64,000 bases of DNA from Micromonospora chokoriensis (GTDB lineage Bacteria > Actinomycetota > Actinomycetes > Mycobacteriales > Micromonosporaceae), in the NCBI RefSeq assembly GCF_000718555.1, contig NZ_JOAN01000001.1, positions 248,001-312,000 on the forward strand. Reading direction: 5' to 3'. Within the stretch, counting starts at the first letter, position 1, and each line of letters begins with the position of its first letter. Position numbers and translations under genes: made by a program. Below the pieces are notes generated by a model that saw nothing but the letters and a program-made list of their open reading frames with translations, did not search any database and was not told the DNA's origin. Positions 45,037 through 55,842 of the stretch are shown here, piece by piece.

Positions 45037-46317
45037 TCAGTCGCCGGTGCCGAGCACCGGGGGTGCGGGCCTCTCGCTGTCTTGCCACACCATCTCGTCC
45101 TCGGTCAACCAGGTCAGCCGCTCGTCGGAGTCGTCGTCCTGCGGTCGACCTTGCCCGCCGAGCACACCGGGACGGCCGCCGCTGGCGGCCGGCCGAGCGT
45201 TGCCGCCGCTCCCGCCGCGCTGACCGTCGATGCTGCGCCCGATCCCGTTGGCGGCGCGGCTCTCGGCCGGGGCCGCACCACCGCCGGTCGGTCGAGCCGA
45301 CGTGGCGGGTGCACTGCCCGAGCCCGCGAGCGCGCCGCCGCGCAACACTCCGCCGGCCGGCGCCCCGCCCTGCGCTCCGTAGAGCAGGCCGGGGCCGGTG
45401 CTCGGCCCCGCGGGCACGCTGGTCGGCCCAGACAGGCCGACCAGCCCGACCGCACCGCCGCCGAGCAGCGCGCCACCGACCAGTTGGTCCGCCCCGGCGA
45501 GGGAGGTGCCGGTGGGGGCGGTGCCGCTGCCCGCCCCGATCGGGCCGGCGGCGACAGCCGGGCTGTCACCGATGCCCGAGCCGATCTGAGCCGGAACCGT
45601 GCCGTCGCCGGTGCCCGGCGGTTGGGCCACGTGCTCGGGCGTCGAGATGGTCGCATCGCCCGTGCGCCCGGTGTCAGTGCCGGTGTGGGGGCCGCCGGTC
45701 ACCTTGGCGATGGCCGAGACACTCTGCGGCGTCGTCTTGTCCTTGTTGGTGGTGCTGGGAGTGTCGGGATCGGGCGGGGGCGGGTCGACCACCCGGTCGT
45801 AGGCGGAGATCTCGTAACTGTTGGCCAGACCGGCCACCAGGTTCACCATCCGCTGATGGGCCTTCTCCTGCTCGGCCTTGTCCTGCTGGTGACCCGCGAT
45901 GCCCCCGACGATCGCACCGGTCAGACCGAAGATTGCGGCACCCTTGACCGCACCGCTGATCGTCTGGTCGTTGTCGTCGGTCTCCTCGGGGCTCTCGGCC
46001 TGCTTGTGGGCGGCACGCAGATGGTCGGCCATCATGGTCAACCCCTGCTTGATGCCGGCCATCCCTTCGCCCAACGCGTCGGTGTGGGCGACGATCAGGC
46101 TGAGCCGCCGATGGAACTCATGACCGGCCGAGCCCGTCCAGGTGTTGCCGAGCTTGTCGAGGTCGCCGCTCAGCTCCCGGCCGAGACCGTCGAGGATGCC
46201 CTTGAGCTCGGCCCACTGGGTGGCCACGCCCTCGATCTGCTCCGGCTTGCCCGCCATCAGGCCGTCGTACAGCTGCTGGTGGCTGCTGCCCTGGTAGCGC
46301 TGGGTGTATTCAGACAC
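45037..46317 (-). CDS. WxG-containing PPE-like T7SS substrate candidate
   Basis: Protein of 426 residues. Residues 1-115 are helical with W60-T61-G62 in the turn (NTWTGSAGHEF), as in PPE and WXG100 proteins. A glycine-zipper-like hydrophobic stretch follows (about 122-144, ISGAVKGAAIFGLTGAIVGG), then a disordered Gly/Ala/Pro-rich region to about 395 and a conserved-looking acidic end LTWLTEDEMVWQDSERP. GTG 46317 has GAAGGAGG; the gene overlaps the upstream YxxxE gene by 8 nt. Together they resemble a PE/PPE pair. The assignment is inference. Confidence 0.7.
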   Translation of the reverse strand: MSEYTQRYQGSSHQQLYDGLMAGKPEQIEGVATQWAELKGILDGLGRELSGDLDKLGNTWTGSAGHEFHRRLSLIVAHTDALGEGMAGIKQGLTMMADHLRAAHKQAESPEETDDNDQTISGAVKGAAIFGLTGAIVGGIAGHQQDKAEQEKAHQRMVNLVAGLANSYEISAYDRVVDPPPPDPDTPSTTNKDKTTPQSVSAIAKVTGGPHTGTDTGRTGDATISTPEHVAQPPGTGDGTVPAQIGSGIGDSPAVAAGPIGAGSGTAPTGTSLAGADQLVGGALLGGGAVGLVGLSGPTSVPAGPSTGPGLLYGAQGGAPAGGVLRGGALAGSGSAPATSARPTGGGAAPAESRAANGIGRSIDGQRGGSGGNARPAASGGRPGVLGGQGRPQDDDSDERLTWLTEDEMVWQDSERPAPPVLGTGD

Positions 46318-46678
46318 GCCCGTCCTCCTTCGGCTGCAACGCCCGGTCGACCGGGGTCAGCGCGGCGGTGACGTCGTTGGCGTTGGCCGCGTTACGCGCC
46401 TCGGCGGTGCGGTAGTTGTTGAGGATCGTGCTGGTCGCCTGCTGTGCCGCCAGCACTGCCTGCCGGATCCGTTCGGCCTGGTCGACGTAGGACTGGTGGA
46501 CCTCGCTGTAGCGACGCGCCTTGTCAGTGGCGTCGAAGAACGAGCCCAGCGCCGGAGGACGGCACTGCATCTCAGTGTTGAGCTTTCGCAGCACCGACTC
46601 GGCCTGGGCCAACCGCGACGCCAGGTGTTCGTGGAAGTCCTCAAGGGACAACAGGTCGACTTCCGTACGCCCGGCCAT
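46310..46678 (-). CDS. PE-like helical-hairpin protein with YxxxE signal
   Basis: Protein of 122 residues, fully helical without a WxG. The second helix ends ILNNYRTAEARNAANAND, and Y89-RTA-E93 is a YxxxD/E type VII export signal. It precedes and overlaps the WxG-containing gene by 8 nt, as PE precedes PPE genes in mycobacteria. ATG 46678 was preferred: the in-frame ATG at 46720 lies where a TAACCT -10 (46726-46731) would start the transcript, leaving it outside the message. eccB lies just upstream on the same strand. Confidence 0.7.
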   Translation of the reverse strand: MAGRTEVDLLSLEDFHEHLASRLAQAESVLRKLNTEMQCRPPALGSFFDATDKARRYSEVHQSYVDQAERIRQAVLAAQQATSTILNNYRTAEARNAANANDVTAALTPVDRALQPKEDGRV

Positions 46679-46766
46679 GGCAACATCCCCGTCGTTCTGG
46701 TTGACAACCGTCAGCGACATCCAGGTTAGTCCACCAGTGCGACTCCCGGCGACCCGTCGAAGCTGG

Positions 46767-48401
46767 TCAGCCGTCGGCTTCGATCGATCCCACGGGCAGG
46801 CCCCCGCCGGCCCCGCCGCTCGGCGGGGCGCCGCTGGCCGGGGTCGACGGCGGCGCGGAGGTCGGTGAGCCCGACGGTGGCGTGGCGGTCGGTGAGCCCG
46901 ACGGTGGCGTGGCGGTTGGCGAGCCCGACGGTGGCGTGGCGGTTGGCGAGCCTGACCTCGGTGCGGCGCTCGGCGGTGCGGCCGGTGCCGGTCCGTCGGG
47001 GGCGAAGACCGCGAAAGCGTCCTCGTGGTCCAGGGTCGGCCCGGTCGGGATCAGCGCGAGCAACGAGCCGGGCACCGCCAGAGGGGTGATCCCGCCGTAG
47101 CCGAGCACGTCCAGAGTGTCCGCCGAGCCGAGCGGATACCGGATGCCCTGCGGGCTGATCAGGTAGATCGTCGACCCGGCGGCACCAGACCCGCTGGTCC
47201 CGGAGCCGGGCGAGGCCTGCGCGATGACACCCTTGCCGCCGGGCAACAGCACCGCCTCGGCGGTGCGTACGGCGTCCCGGCTGGTCTGGCGCACCGGCAT
47301 CAGGCCCGGATCGCTCTCGGTCAGCTCCGTCGGCACCCGGTCGAAGACCTCCAGCGTGGTGGTCGGCGGGCCACCCGCGCTGCCCGTCCGGTACGTCGCG
47401 CAGAGCGTGGTCTGACCGGGCTGGGCCGGGTAGGTGTCGGGCATCGTCGGAGGCATTCCCTCTTCCTCGATGCGCCGCTCGACGAACACGTCGCTGACTT
47501 GATTCGGGGTGATGTCGGTGATCCGGGCACCGTTGCTGACGATCAGCAGAGCGGTGATCTCACTTACCGACACGAGACCGTCCCGGGTCAGCACGTAGTG
47601 CCGCCCGGCCGCCTTGAAGACCGAACCAACGGCGTACGGCCGCCCTGCCACGTCGCGGCTGCTGGGCTCACCCTCGCCGGGCAGCGACGGCCGGCGCAGC
47701 GGTGGCCCGGCCGGCACGGCGTTGAGCAGTTGCTGCCCGACCTGGAGTCGCTCGGTGCCAGCCATCCGCAGCGCCGTGGTCGTCCGGGACGGGTCGAGCA
47801 GTTGGAGCCGGGCGTTGTTGGTAAGCAGGTACCGCTGGTCGCCCGCCGCGACCAGCACCGCACGGTCGCCCAACGGCGTACCGCCGGGCAGCGGCCGGTC
47901 GATCACGAGCCGGGTGCTGGACCGCTGCCGGTCGATCGGGTTGGGTACGTCGCAGACCGACCAGGGCAGCCCGGTCAGCGACTTGCGGTCCGGCAGGGCG
48001 TCCGGCGCCCCGACGATGCCGAGGGTGACCCCGCGGGGCCGGTCCCGCAGCGACGCCTGGGACATCGTCCGCACCTGGGCATTTCCATCGTTCACGATCA
48101 GGCGCGCGGAGGTGTAGTTGAGCGTCGGGTGCAACTTGCCCTGCATGAACACGTACGTCGCGCCGGTCTCCCGTTCGATGACCAGAGTCTGGTCGTCCAG
48201 CGGCGCCGCGTTTCCGGTCAACTGGCCGTAGGCACCCACCCCGCCGAGCACGATGGCCGCGGCGAGAACACTGCCGAAGACGGCCATGCCGAGCCGGCGC
48301 ATCGGCAGATTGGTGGTCTCCGGGTCGCCCGACAGCAAGGCGGAGACTATGCGGCGGGTGACGAAGCGGTACGCCTGCACCTGATCGCGGCGGGTCCGCA
48401 T
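46767..48401 (-). CDS. eccB: Type VII secretion protein EccB
   Basis: Protein of 544 residues. The start MRTRRDQVQAYRFVTRRIVSALLSGD, one membrane helix (about 38-60) and a large extracytoplasmic domain with TGATYVFMQGKLHPTLNY, SVCDVPN, and VSVSEITALLIVSN match EccB of the ESX core complex. The C-terminus carries a run of GSPTATPPS repeats. GGAGGTAAG precedes ATG 48401. It faces eccE divergently; the PE/PPE-like genes follow on its strand. Confidence 0.93.
   Translation of the reverse strand: MRTRRDQVQAYRFVTRRIVSALLSGDPETTNLPMRRLGMAVFGSVLAAAIVLGGVGAYGQLTGNAAPLDDQTLVIERETGATYVFMQGKLHPTLNYTSARLIVNDGNAQVRTMSQASLRDRPRGVTLGIVGAPDALPDRKSLTGLPWSVCDVPNPIDRQRSSTRLVIDRPLPGGTPLGDRAVLVAAGDQRYLLTNNARLQLLDPSRTTTALRMAGTERLQVGQQLLNAVPAGPPLRRPSLPGEGEPSSRDVAGRPYAVGSVFKAAGRHYVLTRDGLVSVSEITALLIVSNGARITDITPNQVSDVFVERRIEEEGMPPTMPDTYPAQPGQTTLCATYRTGSAGGPPTTTLEVFDRVPTELTESDPGLMPVRQTSRDAVRTAEAVLLPGGKGVIAQASPGSGTSGSGAAGSTIYLISPQGIRYPLGSADTLDVLGYGGITPLAVPGSLLALIPTGPTLDHEDAFAVFAPDGPAPAAPPSAAPRSGSPTATPPSGSPTATPPSGSPTATPPSGSPTSAPPSTPASGAPPSGGAGGGLPVGSIEADG
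46864..46956 (-). repeat. 27-bp tandem repeat in the eccB tail
   Basis: Three 27-nt units (46864-46890, 46891-46917, 46918-46944) plus a partial fourth encode a repeated GSPTATPPS in EccB. Units differ by one or two bases. Confidence 0.85.
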
Positions 48402-48462
48402 GACTTACCTCCGGCGGGGTGGATCCGCGACGATCAGGTCGGGGTGCCGTCGCGGGCTTCCC

Positions 48463-48468
48463 TACGAT
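48463..48468 (+). promoter_or_regulatory. Candidate -10 TACGAT for eccE
   Basis: TACGAT in CCCTACGATAAGG lies about 95 nt before ATG 48564. The same CCTACGAT string occurs upstream of eccC, so the two T7SS forward transcripts may share a regulator or sigma factor. Confidence 0.35.
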
Positions 48469-48563
48469 AAGGGGCCGACCCTGGTTCCTTGGGACCACCG
48501 TTCGTGGCCGGCACCGGAGAAGACCCGGCGCAGAGCCGTACCGTGCAGGAGGGACAGTCAGCG

Positions 48564-49751
48564 ATGACGCAGGTTCAGGCGCGACCCGCCCGAGCGGTCA
48601 CGGACCCGTCCGACATTCCGACCAGGCCGGTGCCTGCCGCGAAGCGGCCCGGCCGTGGACGGGTCGGTCCCGTTTTGGTCGGGCAGCTCGTCGTGCTGGA
48701 GTTGTGCGTGGTGGCGGTGTGGGCCGCCACGGCCGGCCCGAGCTGGGCGATCGCCGCAGTGGGCGCGGTGGCGGCGTTGATCGTCCTGGCGGTCTTCGCC
48801 CGTCGTGGTGGTCGCTGGTGGTTCGAGGATCTGCTGCTGCGTCGGCGGCTGCGGCGACGCGGTGAGCGCGCGTCGGCGGCGTTGGCCAACGGTACGGCGA
48901 CCGACCCGCGGTTGGCGGCGCTCGCCCCCGATCTGAGCGTCATCGAGCTGACCGACCGAGGCACCCGGCTCGGCATCGGACGCGACGATCAGGGCTGGTT
49001 CGCCGCGGTCGCCCTGCAGTCCGCCAGCGGCACGGCGGTCGGCTCCGTCGACGCCTCAGCGGTGGACCGCGCGCTGCGAGTGCTCGCGGACTTCAGCGCC
49101 CCGGTCTCCCGGGCCCAGATCGTCGCGCACACGCTGGTCTGGTACCCGGCGCCCGGCGCGCCGCCGGCGGCACACCGGACCGTCTGGGTGGCGCTGCGAC
49201 TCACTGTCCGGGACGCCCGGGTCGAGGCGGTGAGCCGGGGTGGTGGGCTGACCGGCGTGCACCGCACGGTGGCTGCCGGAATCGGGCGGCTCGGCAAGGC
49301 GCTGACCTCGGAGGGTCTGGCCCATCGGCCTCTGGGCCGGGAGGAGCTGCGGGCGGCCATCGTCTCGGCCGCCGGCTTGGACCTGGTGCCAGAGGCGCCG
49401 GCGGAGACCTGGCGTGGGTTGCGCGGCGGCGGCTGGACGCACCGTTGCATGACTCTGCGGGGCCGCTCGGACGCACCGCTCGGCCCACTCGTGGACGCGA
49501 TCACCGCGACCTCGGCGCCGTCGCACACGGTGGCCGTGACCGTCTCGGCCGACGGTCGGGTGGCGGCGCCGCTGCTGCGGGTCGCGGCGATGGACAACCA
49601 CGTCGAGGCCCTGGTCAAGGTGGTCCGCGAGGTCGCCGACCGGGTGGGCGCGACCACCCGACCGATGGACGGGCAGCACGCGCCGGGCGTCTACGCCACC
49701 GCTCCGGTCGCGTCGGCGCTGGGCATCCCCAGCGGCCCGCAGTCGCGCTGA
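48564..49751 (+). CDS. eccE: Type VII secretion protein EccE
   Basis: Protein of 395 residues. Two membrane helices (about 36-75, LVGQLVVLELCVVAVWAATAG and AAVGAVAALIVLAVF split) are followed by a basic GRWWFEDLLLRRRLRR and a soluble domain matching EccE (DRGTRLGIGRDDQGWFAAV, AHTLVWYPAPGAPPAAHRTVWVALRL). EccE is the peripheral fifth component of the ESX membrane complex. AGGAGGG precedes ATG 48564. It converges on eccD (22 nt between stops). Confidence 0.9.
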   Translation: MTQVQARPARAVTDPSDIPTRPVPAAKRPGRGRVGPVLVGQLVVLELCVVAVWAATAGPSWAIAAVGAVAALIVLAVFARRGGRWWFEDLLLRRRLRRRGERASAALANGTATDPRLAALAPDLSVIELTDRGTRLGIGRDDQGWFAAVALQSASGTAVGSVDASAVDRALRVLADFSAPVSRAQIVAHTLVWYPAPGAPPAAHRTVWVALRLTVRDARVEAVSRGGGLTGVHRTVAAGIGRLGKALTSEGLAHRPLGREELRAAIVSAAGLDLVPEAPAETWRGLRGGGWTHRCMTLRGRSDAPLGPLVDAITATSAPSHTVAVTVSADGRVAAPLLRVAAMDNHVEALVKVVREVADRVGATTRPMDGQHAPGVYATAPVASALGIPSGPQSR

Positions 49752-49773
49752 TCGGCGGGGCGACGAGACCTGG

Positions 49774-51171
49774 TCAGGGCCGGAGGTTGACGATCCAGCC
49801 GTAGAGGCCGCAGACCCAGAAGGCGAGCGGCACCAGCGAAATGATCAGCAGGATCTCGGCGATGTCGAGCAGTCGACCCCAGACCGGCGAGATGCGCTTG
49901 CCGGCGACGGTCAGACCGTAGATCAGGCTGATCACGGCGGTCAGCACGAGCCCGCCCAGGATCAGGCCGAGCCGGACCGGCAGTGATCCGTCGGCGAAGG
50001 TGGTCGCGGCGGCCAGGCCGAGACCGATGGTGCCGGCCAGCAGCACCGGGGTGCGCTGGGCTCGGCCCAGCAGCGGTCGGGCCCTCAGCAGCGCCAGCAG
50101 GGCCAGCACCAGGCACAGCAGCACCGCCGGCAGGCGCCCATCCAGGGCCAGCACCAGTTGCGCGCCCAGCACCAACAGCGCGACGGTCCACAGCAGACCG
50201 GTCAGGAACTGGTCGGCGCGCTCACTGCGCGCAAGCACCTGCCGGCCGTCCACCGTCTCGCTGTCGGTCTTCAGGTCCTCCGGACCGGTCGGGATCGACG
50301 GCACCGGCAGTCGGGCCAACCGGTAGGCCATCATCGGCAGCGCCGGCACCACGCCGAACGCCACCGCCGCCACCACCGCAGCGGAGGCCGCCGCGTCGAG
50401 GCCGATGACCAGGCAGAGCAACGCGCCGAGGCCGGTCGCGGCAGCGACCCCGATCGCGGCGAAGAAGAGCGGGTACCGGTCGCCCACCGCCAACACGGCC
50501 ACCGCGCCGGCCACCACCGCGGCGGTCGCCGCGAGCAGGACGTTCGGACTGGACAGATCAGTCAGCGACCGATCACCGGCGAGCAGCAGCAGACCGCCGG
50601 TGGCCGCGTACCCCAGGCCGACCAGGGCCAGCACCGCGCCGATGCCGCTGTCACCGGCGGCCCTGGACAGCACCGCCGCGCCGACCAGCAGCGCCACCGC
50701 GACCAGCAGGGCGGCCAACGCACCGGGCAGGTGCGGCGGGCCGGCGAAGAGCGCGGCCAGGGCGCCGGCGCCGAGCGCCGACGCCGCGAAGACCACCGCG
50801 AAAGACCTGGTCGCGCCGACCTGCCAGGCACCGGGGCGTTGGTTGGTCGCGGTCGCGACCGCGTCCACCACGTCGTCGAAGACGATCTCCGGTGCGGCCG
50901 CCGACCGGGGGTTGAAGTAGAGCACCTCACCGTCTCGGACGCTGAGCTGCGCGGCGGTACGACCACCGTCCAGGGGTGCACCGCCCAACCGGGACAGAGC
51001 CCAGCCGCCGTGCCGGGCACCCTCGTCGGCCATGTCCTCGCCGGCGTAGCGCAGCAGCGTGGGGAGCAGGTCGGCCATCGGCACGTCCGACGGCAACGCC
51101 AGATCCATCCGGGTACGCGGAGCCACGATGGTGATCCGGCTCAGACCACCGGTCGCCGTCTTCGTCGCCAC
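49774..51171 (-). CDS. eccD: Type VII secretion integral membrane protein EccD
   Basis: Protein of 465 residues. Residues 1-95 form a YukD/ubiquitin-like domain ([29 protein letters not shown]), followed by about eleven hydrophobic helices, the ESX pore component. GTG 51171 follows TGGAGG at 6 nt; a GTG further upstream would add residues not typical of EccD. It is divergent from eccC over 166 nt. Confidence 0.92.
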   Translation of the reverse strand: MATKTATGGLSRITIVAPRTRMDLALPSDVPMADLLPTLLRYAGEDMADEGARHGGWALSRLGGAPLDGGRTAAQLSVRDGEVLYFNPRSAAAPEIVFDDVVDAVATATNQRPGAWQVGATRSFAVVFAASALGAGALAALFAGPPHLPGALAALLVAVALLVGAAVLSRAAGDSGIGAVLALVGLGYAATGGLLLLAGDRSLTDLSSPNVLLAATAAVVAGAVAVLAVGDRYPLFFAAIGVAAATGLGALLCLVIGLDAAASAAVVAAVAFGVVPALPMMAYRLARLPVPSIPTGPEDLKTDSETVDGRQVLARSERADQFLTGLLWTVALLVLGAQLVLALDGRLPAVLLCLVLALLALLRARPLLGRAQRTPVLLAGTIGLGLAAATTFADGSLPVRLGLILGGLVLTAVISLIYGLTVAGKRISPVWGRLLDIAEILLIISLVPLAFWVCGLYGWIVNLRP

Positions 51172-51250
51172 AGTGGCCTCCAGGTGTGCGTCTGTGATCG
51201 GCTGGCTGCGATGCTGCGGTCCGGGTCCACCGCGCACACGGCAGATTACC

Positions 51251-51272
51251 TACGATGACGAGCACGTACGAT
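51251..51272 (+). promoter_or_regulatory. Two TACGAT boxes upstream of eccC
   Basis: TACGAT at 51251-51256 (in CCTACGATG) and 51267-51272 are 16 nt apart. Either could be the -10 of the eccC transcript, with a start near 51263 or 51279 and a leader of 60-75 nt. Confidence 0.35.
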
Positions 51273-51337
51273 GCCCACCCGCGGGCTGTGTTTCGCGCCG
51301 GCACGTCATCAGGGCCGCTTCTGGGGAGGAGACAGCC

Positions 51338-54300
51338 GTGAGCACGGTGGTGTTCCGCCGGCTCCCGCGTCAGCCGGGACCGGCCTTACCGCGCGGCGAG
51401 GTGCTGCTGGAGTCGCCTCCCGAGCTGCCCGAGCCGACACCGCGCGGGATGGGTCAGCTGCTCATGATCCTGCCGATGTTCTGCGGGGTCGGTGCCATGG
51501 CGTTCCTCTACGCCGGCAAGGGCGGCGGCATGATGACGTACGTCGCCGGTGGTCTGTTCGGTGTCTCGATGCTCGGCATGGCGATCGGCTCGCTGGCCAA
51601 CAGCGGTGGCAAGGACAAGGCCGAGCTGAACGCCGATCGCCGCGACTACATGCGTTACCTGGCGCAGATGCGCAAGCGCACCCGGCGCGCCGCCGAGCAG
51701 CAGCGGGCGGCGATGGCCTGGCGGCACCCGGAGCCCGACGCGCTCTGGTCGATCGCCGCGTCCCGTCGACTCTGGGAACGACGGATCACCGAGGACGACT
51801 TCGGTGAGACCCGGATCGCCCTCGGCCCGCAGCGGCTCGCGGTGGAGATCGTCCCACCGGAGACGAAGCCGGTGGAGGACCTGGAGCCGATGAGCGCCAT
51901 CGCGCTTCGCCGGTTCGTCCGCGCGCACTCCACAGTGCCCGAACTGCCGACGGCGCTGTCGGTGCGCGCGTTCAGCCGGGTGGTGCTGCGCGGCGACCGT
52001 GAGCCCGTGCTCGATCTGACCCGGGCGGCGCTCGGGCAGTTGGCCACCTTCCACGCCCCGGACGACCTGGTGATCGCGGTGGTCGCCGCGCCTGATCGGC
52101 AGTCCTCCTGGGGCTGGGTGAAGTGGCTGCCACACGCCCACCACAGCGGCCGTACGGATGCGGCCGGCGCGCGTCGGCTGGTCTTCGCCAGCCTGGCCGA
52201 GGCCGAGGCGTCGCTCGCCGGTGAGCTGGCCGGGCGGCCTCGGTTCGCCCCGGAGGCCAAGCCGCTGACCACCGCGCCGCACCTGGTCGTGGTGATTGAT
52301 GGTGGGGAGATCGCACCGACCTGTCAGTTGGTCGGCCCGGGTCTGCTCGGCACCACCGTGATCGACCTCTCCGGGACGGTGCCGCGCGACGCCGGCCGCT
52401 GGCTGCTCTGCCTCGACGTCGGTGACGGCAGTTCACTCGAACTGGTCCGGGGCAGCACGTCGTCGACACTGGGTCGGCCCGACCAGCTCAGCGCCGAGGC
52501 CGCCGAGGGGCTGGCCCGACAGATCGCCCCCTACCGGCTCTCCCAGCAGCAGACCAGCAACGAGGAACCGCTGGCCCGCAGCACGGAGCTGCCCGACCTC
52601 CTCGGTGTGGGTGACGCCGCGGCGGTGGACGTGCAGACCACCTGGCGCCCGCGTGGTCACCGCGATCGGCTGCGCATCCCGCTCGGTGTCGGCCCGGACG
52701 GCAACGTGGTCGAGCTCGACTTCAAGGAGTCCGCGCACGAGGGCATGGGCCCGCACGGTCTGGTGATCGGCGCGACCGGCTCCGGTAAGAGCGAGCTGCT
52801 TCGTACGGTGGTGGCCGCGCTGGCGGTGACCCACTCGTCGGAGGAGCTGAACTTCGTCCTGGTGGACTTCAAGGGCGGCGCGACCTTCGCCTCGTTGGAG
52901 GCGTTGCCGCACACCAGCGCGGTGATCACCAACCTGGCCGACGAGCTGCCGCTTGTCGACCGGATGCGCGACGCGCTCGCCGGCGAGATGGTGCGCCGGC
53001 AGGAGCTGCTGCGGGCGGCCGGCAACTACGTCTCCCGCTTCGAGTACGAGAAGGCGCGCGCGGCCGGTGAGCCGCTGGCCCCGATGCCCAGCTTGCTGAT
53101 CATCTGTGACGAGTTCAGCGAACTGCTCGCCGCGAAGCCGGACTTCATCGACCTGTTCGTGATGATCGGCCGGTTGGGCCGGTCGCTCGGCGTGCACCTG
53201 CTGCTGGCCAGCCAGCGCCTCGAAGAGGGCAAGCTGCGTGGCCTCGACACACACCTGTCGTACCGGATCGGTCTGCGGACGTTCTCCGCGGTGGAGAGCC
53301 GCATCGTGCTCGGCGTACCGGACGCGTACGAGCTGCCGAACGCCCCGGGCCACGGCTACCTGAAGACCGACACCAGCACCATGCTGCGATTCCGGGCCGC
53401 GTACGTGTCGGGGGCGTACCGGGCGCCTGGGCAGCAGGCCTCCGCCTCGCAGGCGTTGGTGCAGCGTCGGATCGTGCCGTACGGCCTGGACTTCGTTCCG
53501 GCGCAGGCCCCGCAGATGCCGGTGGTCACCACCCCGGAGCCGGAGCAGCCGGCCGACGGCAAGGCCGTGGCGATGCTCGACGTCCTGATCGACCAGCTCA
53601 AAGGCCGAGGCCGCCCGGCCCACCAGGTGTGGCTGCCGCCGCTGGCGGACCCGCCGGGCCTGGGTGAGCTGCTCGGCCCGCTGGCGGTCGACCCGACCTA
53701 CGGGCTGTGCACCGCGTCCTGGCCCGGGCGTGGGCGGCTGACCGTGCCGGTCGGCGTGGTGGACCGCCCGTACGAGCAGCGCCGGGACCCGATGATGGTC
53801 GAGCTGGCCGGGGCCGGCGGCAACGTGGTCATCGTCGGTCGGTCACTGAGCGGCAAGAGCACGATGCTGCGTACGCTGCTCGCCTCGATGGCGCTCACGC
53901 ACACGCCCCGCGAGGTGCAGTTCTTCTGCCTGGACTTCGGCGGTGGCGCGCTGCGCAGCATGGAGCGGCTGCCGCACATGGCCGGGGTGGCCGGTCGGCG
54001 CGACGTCGAGGCGGTACGCCGGACGGTGGCTGAGGTGGTCGCCGTGCTGGACGAACGGGAGACTCGTTTCGCTCAGCACGGCATCGACTCGGTGGCGAGC
54101 TACCGCCGTCGCCGTGCCGCTGGTGAGTTCGCGGATGACCCGTTCGGCGACGTGTTCCTGGTGGTGGACGGGTGGAACACGCTGCGCCAGGAGTACGAGG
54201 AGCTGGAGCAGACCATCACCACGTTGGCCAACCGGGGCCTCGGCTTCGGTGTGCACGTGGTGCTCACCGCCGTGCGGTGGGCGGAGATCCGGATCAACAT

Positions 54301-55303
54301 GCGGGACCTGCTCGGCACCAAGTTGGAGCTGCGCCTCGGTGACGCATCGGAGTCCGAGATCGACCGCCGCGCGGCGAACAACGTGCCGGAGAAGTCGCCT
54401 GGTCGGGGCCTGACCCGGGACAAGCTGCACTTCCTCACCGCCATCTCGCGGATCGACGGTCGTCGCGACATCGACGATCTGAGCGAGGCCTCGCTGTCGC
54501 TGGCCGGGCACGTGGCGGCGAACTGGCCGGGCCGTCCGGCGCCGAAGGTGCGGTTGCTGCCGCGCAAGCTGCCGGTGGCGGAGCTGGCCCGGATCATCGA
54601 CCGGTCGGCGCCCGGCCTGCCGATCGGCGTCAACGAGTCGGCGCTCGCGCCGGTCTACCTGGATCTGGCCAACGAGCCGCACCTGACGGTCTTCGGCGAC
54701 GCGGAGTGCGGCAAGACCAACCTGCTGCGCCTGATCGCCCGGGGCATCACCGAGCGGTACACGCCGGCGCAGGCCCGGTTGGTGATCGCCGACTATCGGC
54801 GTGGCCTGCTGGGGGCGGTGGAGGGTGACCACCTGCTCGACTACGCCCCGTCGAACCAGGCGTTCGCCCAGGGGCTGGGGTCGATCCGCAGCGCGCTGTC
54901 GAACCGACTGCCCGGCCCGGATGTGACCACCGCACAGCTGCGCGATCGCAGCTGGTGGAAGGGCCCGGACCTGTACATCCTGGTGGACGACTACGACCTG
55001 GTGGCGTCGGGCGGCAGCAACCCGCTCAGCGCCCTGCAGGAGTTGTTGCCGCAGGCCCGCGACATCGGTCTGCACCTGATCATCACGCGGCGAGTGGGTG
55101 GTGTGTCCAGGGCGCTCTACGAGCCGGTGCTGCAGCGGCTGCGCGAGTTGGACTCGCCGGGCCTGCTGATGTCCGGCAACCGGGAGGAGGGTGCGGTCTT
55201 CGGCACGTTGCGACCGAGCCCGCAGCCGCCGGGACGGGGCACGTTGGTGCGCCGTCGCGACGGCCAGCAGCTGATTCAGACCGCGTGGTCCGAGCCGTCC
55301 TGA
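51338..55303 (+). CDS. eccC: Type VII secretion ATPase EccC (EccCa-EccCb fused)
   Basis: Protein of 1321 residues, the motor of the ESX system. Two membrane helices lie at about 35-85, then a DUF3157-like N-domain and three FtsK/SpoIIIE-type ATPase domains with Walker [10 protein letters not shown] (478), GRSLSGKST (834) and GDAECGKTN (1120). Walker B-like acids follow ([32 protein letters not shown]). All three domains are in one chain, unlike the split EccCa/EccCb of mycobacterial ESX-1. GTG 51338 has GGGGAGGA at 8 nt. Confidence 0.93.
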   Translation: MSTVVFRRLPRQPGPALPRGEVLLESPPELPEPTPRGMGQLLMILPMFCGVGAMAFLYAGKGGGMMTYVAGGLFGVSMLGMAIGSLANSGGKDKAELNADRRDYMRYLAQMRKRTRRAAEQQRAAMAWRHPEPDALWSIAASRRLWERRITEDDFGETRIALGPQRLAVEIVPPETKPVEDLEPMSAIALRRFVRAHSTVPELPTALSVRAFSRVVLRGDREPVLDLTRAALGQLATFHAPDDLVIAVVAAPDRQSSWGWVKWLPHAHHSGRTDAAGARRLVFASLAEAEASLAGELAGRPRFAPEAKPLTTAPHLVVVIDGGEIAPTCQLVGPGLLGTTVIDLSGTVPRDAGRWLLCLDVGDGSSLELVRGSTSSTLGRPDQLSAEAAEGLARQIAPYRLSQQQTSNEEPLARSTELPDLLGVGDAAAVDVQTTWRPRGHRDRLRIPLGVGPDGNVVELDFKESAHEGMGPHGLVIGATGSGKSELLRTVVAALAVTHSSEELNFVLVDFKGGATFASLEALPHTSAVITNLADELPLVDRMRDALAGEMVRRQELLRAAGNYVSRFEYEKARAAGEPLAPMPSLLIICDEFSELLAAKPDFIDLFVMIGRLGRSLGVHLLLASQRLEEGKLRGLDTHLSYRIGLRTFSAVESRIVLGVPDAYELPNAPGHGYLKTDTSTMLRFRAAYVSGAYRAPGQQASASQALVQRRIVPYGLDFVPAQAPQMPVVTTPEPEQPADGKAVAMLDVLIDQLKGRGRPAHQVWLPPLADPPGLGELLGPLAVDPTYGLCTASWPGRGRLTVPVGVVDRPYEQRRDPMMVELAGAGGNVVIVGRSLSGKSTMLRTLLASMALTHTPREVQFFCLDFGGGALRSMERLPHMAGVAGRRDVEAVRRTVAEVVAVLDERETRFAQHGIDSVASYRRRRAAGEFADDPFGDVFLVVDGWNTLRQEYEELEQTITTLANRGLGFGVHVVLTAVRWAEIRINMRDLLGTKLELRLGDASESEIDRRAANNVPEKSPGRGLTRDKLHFLTAISRIDGRRDIDDLSEASLSLAGHVAANWPGRPAPKVRLLPRKLPVAELARIIDRSAPGLPIGVNESALAPVYLDLANEPHLTVFGDAECGKTNLLRLIARGITERYTPAQARLVIADYRRGLLGAVEGDHLLDYAPSNQAFAQGLGSIRSALSNRLPGPDVTTAQLRDRSWWKGPDLYILVDDYDLVASGGSNPLSALQELLPQARDIGLHLIITRRVGGVSRALYEPVLQRLRELDSPGLLMSGNREEGAVFGTLRPSPQPPGRGTLVRRRDGQQLIQTAWSEPS

Positions 55304-55508
55304 GCGGGCTCGGCCGTTCGACAGGGTGTGGTGAGCGATCTCGGCCCGATTCACCACCATCCATCGAACGCCGTCGGCCAGGGCTGCGGGGTCTGGACAG
55401 GTTCCGCTACGGTCTTCTCAGGAGTGTCCGTCGGTGGGGTGTTGCTGCCTTGCCGCGGGGGAGGGGTGCGGCGAAGCCGCCACCACAACAGACGGAAGGG
55501 TGTGAAGC

Positions 55509-55817
55509 ATGGCGTTCGAGGTCGAAGCTGCGACTCTGCATACCGCCGCGAGTGACGTGCGGTCCACGCGCAGCGAGGTCGACGGCGAGCTGAAGAAGCT
55601 GTGGAACGTGGTCGACGACCTGGCCATCGCGTGGAAGGGTCAGGCGTCCACGGGCTTCCAGTCGCTGATGACGCGCTGGAACGAGGACACCGTCAAACTG
55701 CTGACGGCGATGGACAGCATCGCTGACCTGCTCGACAAGTCGGGTACGACGCACCAGGTCAACGACGAAGAGCAGCAGCAGATGCTGGACAAGTTCCACT
55801 CTGCGCTCAACCCGTGA
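55509..55817 (+). CDS. WXG100 protein (EsxB-like)
   Basis: Protein of 102 residues, a helix-turn-helix hairpin with W42-K43-G44 in the turn. It has the usual VNDEEQQQMLD C-terminus but no YxxxD/E. It should dimerise with the next protein for export. GGAAGG precedes ATG 55509. It lies 205 nt after eccC on the same strand. Confidence 0.9.
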   Translation: MAFEVEAATLHTAASDVRSTRSEVDGELKKLWNVVDDLAIAWKGQASTGFQSLMTRWNEDTVKLLTAMDSIADLLDKSGTTHQVNDEEQQQMLDKFHSALNP

Positions 55818-55842
55818 TCAGCAGCTGGCAGAGGAGGAAATC

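Noticed and set aside
44779..46371. Long forward frame opposite the PPE-like gene
   Set aside because: Low-complexity shadow; the minus-strand gene has a good ribosome site and recognisable WxG hairpin.
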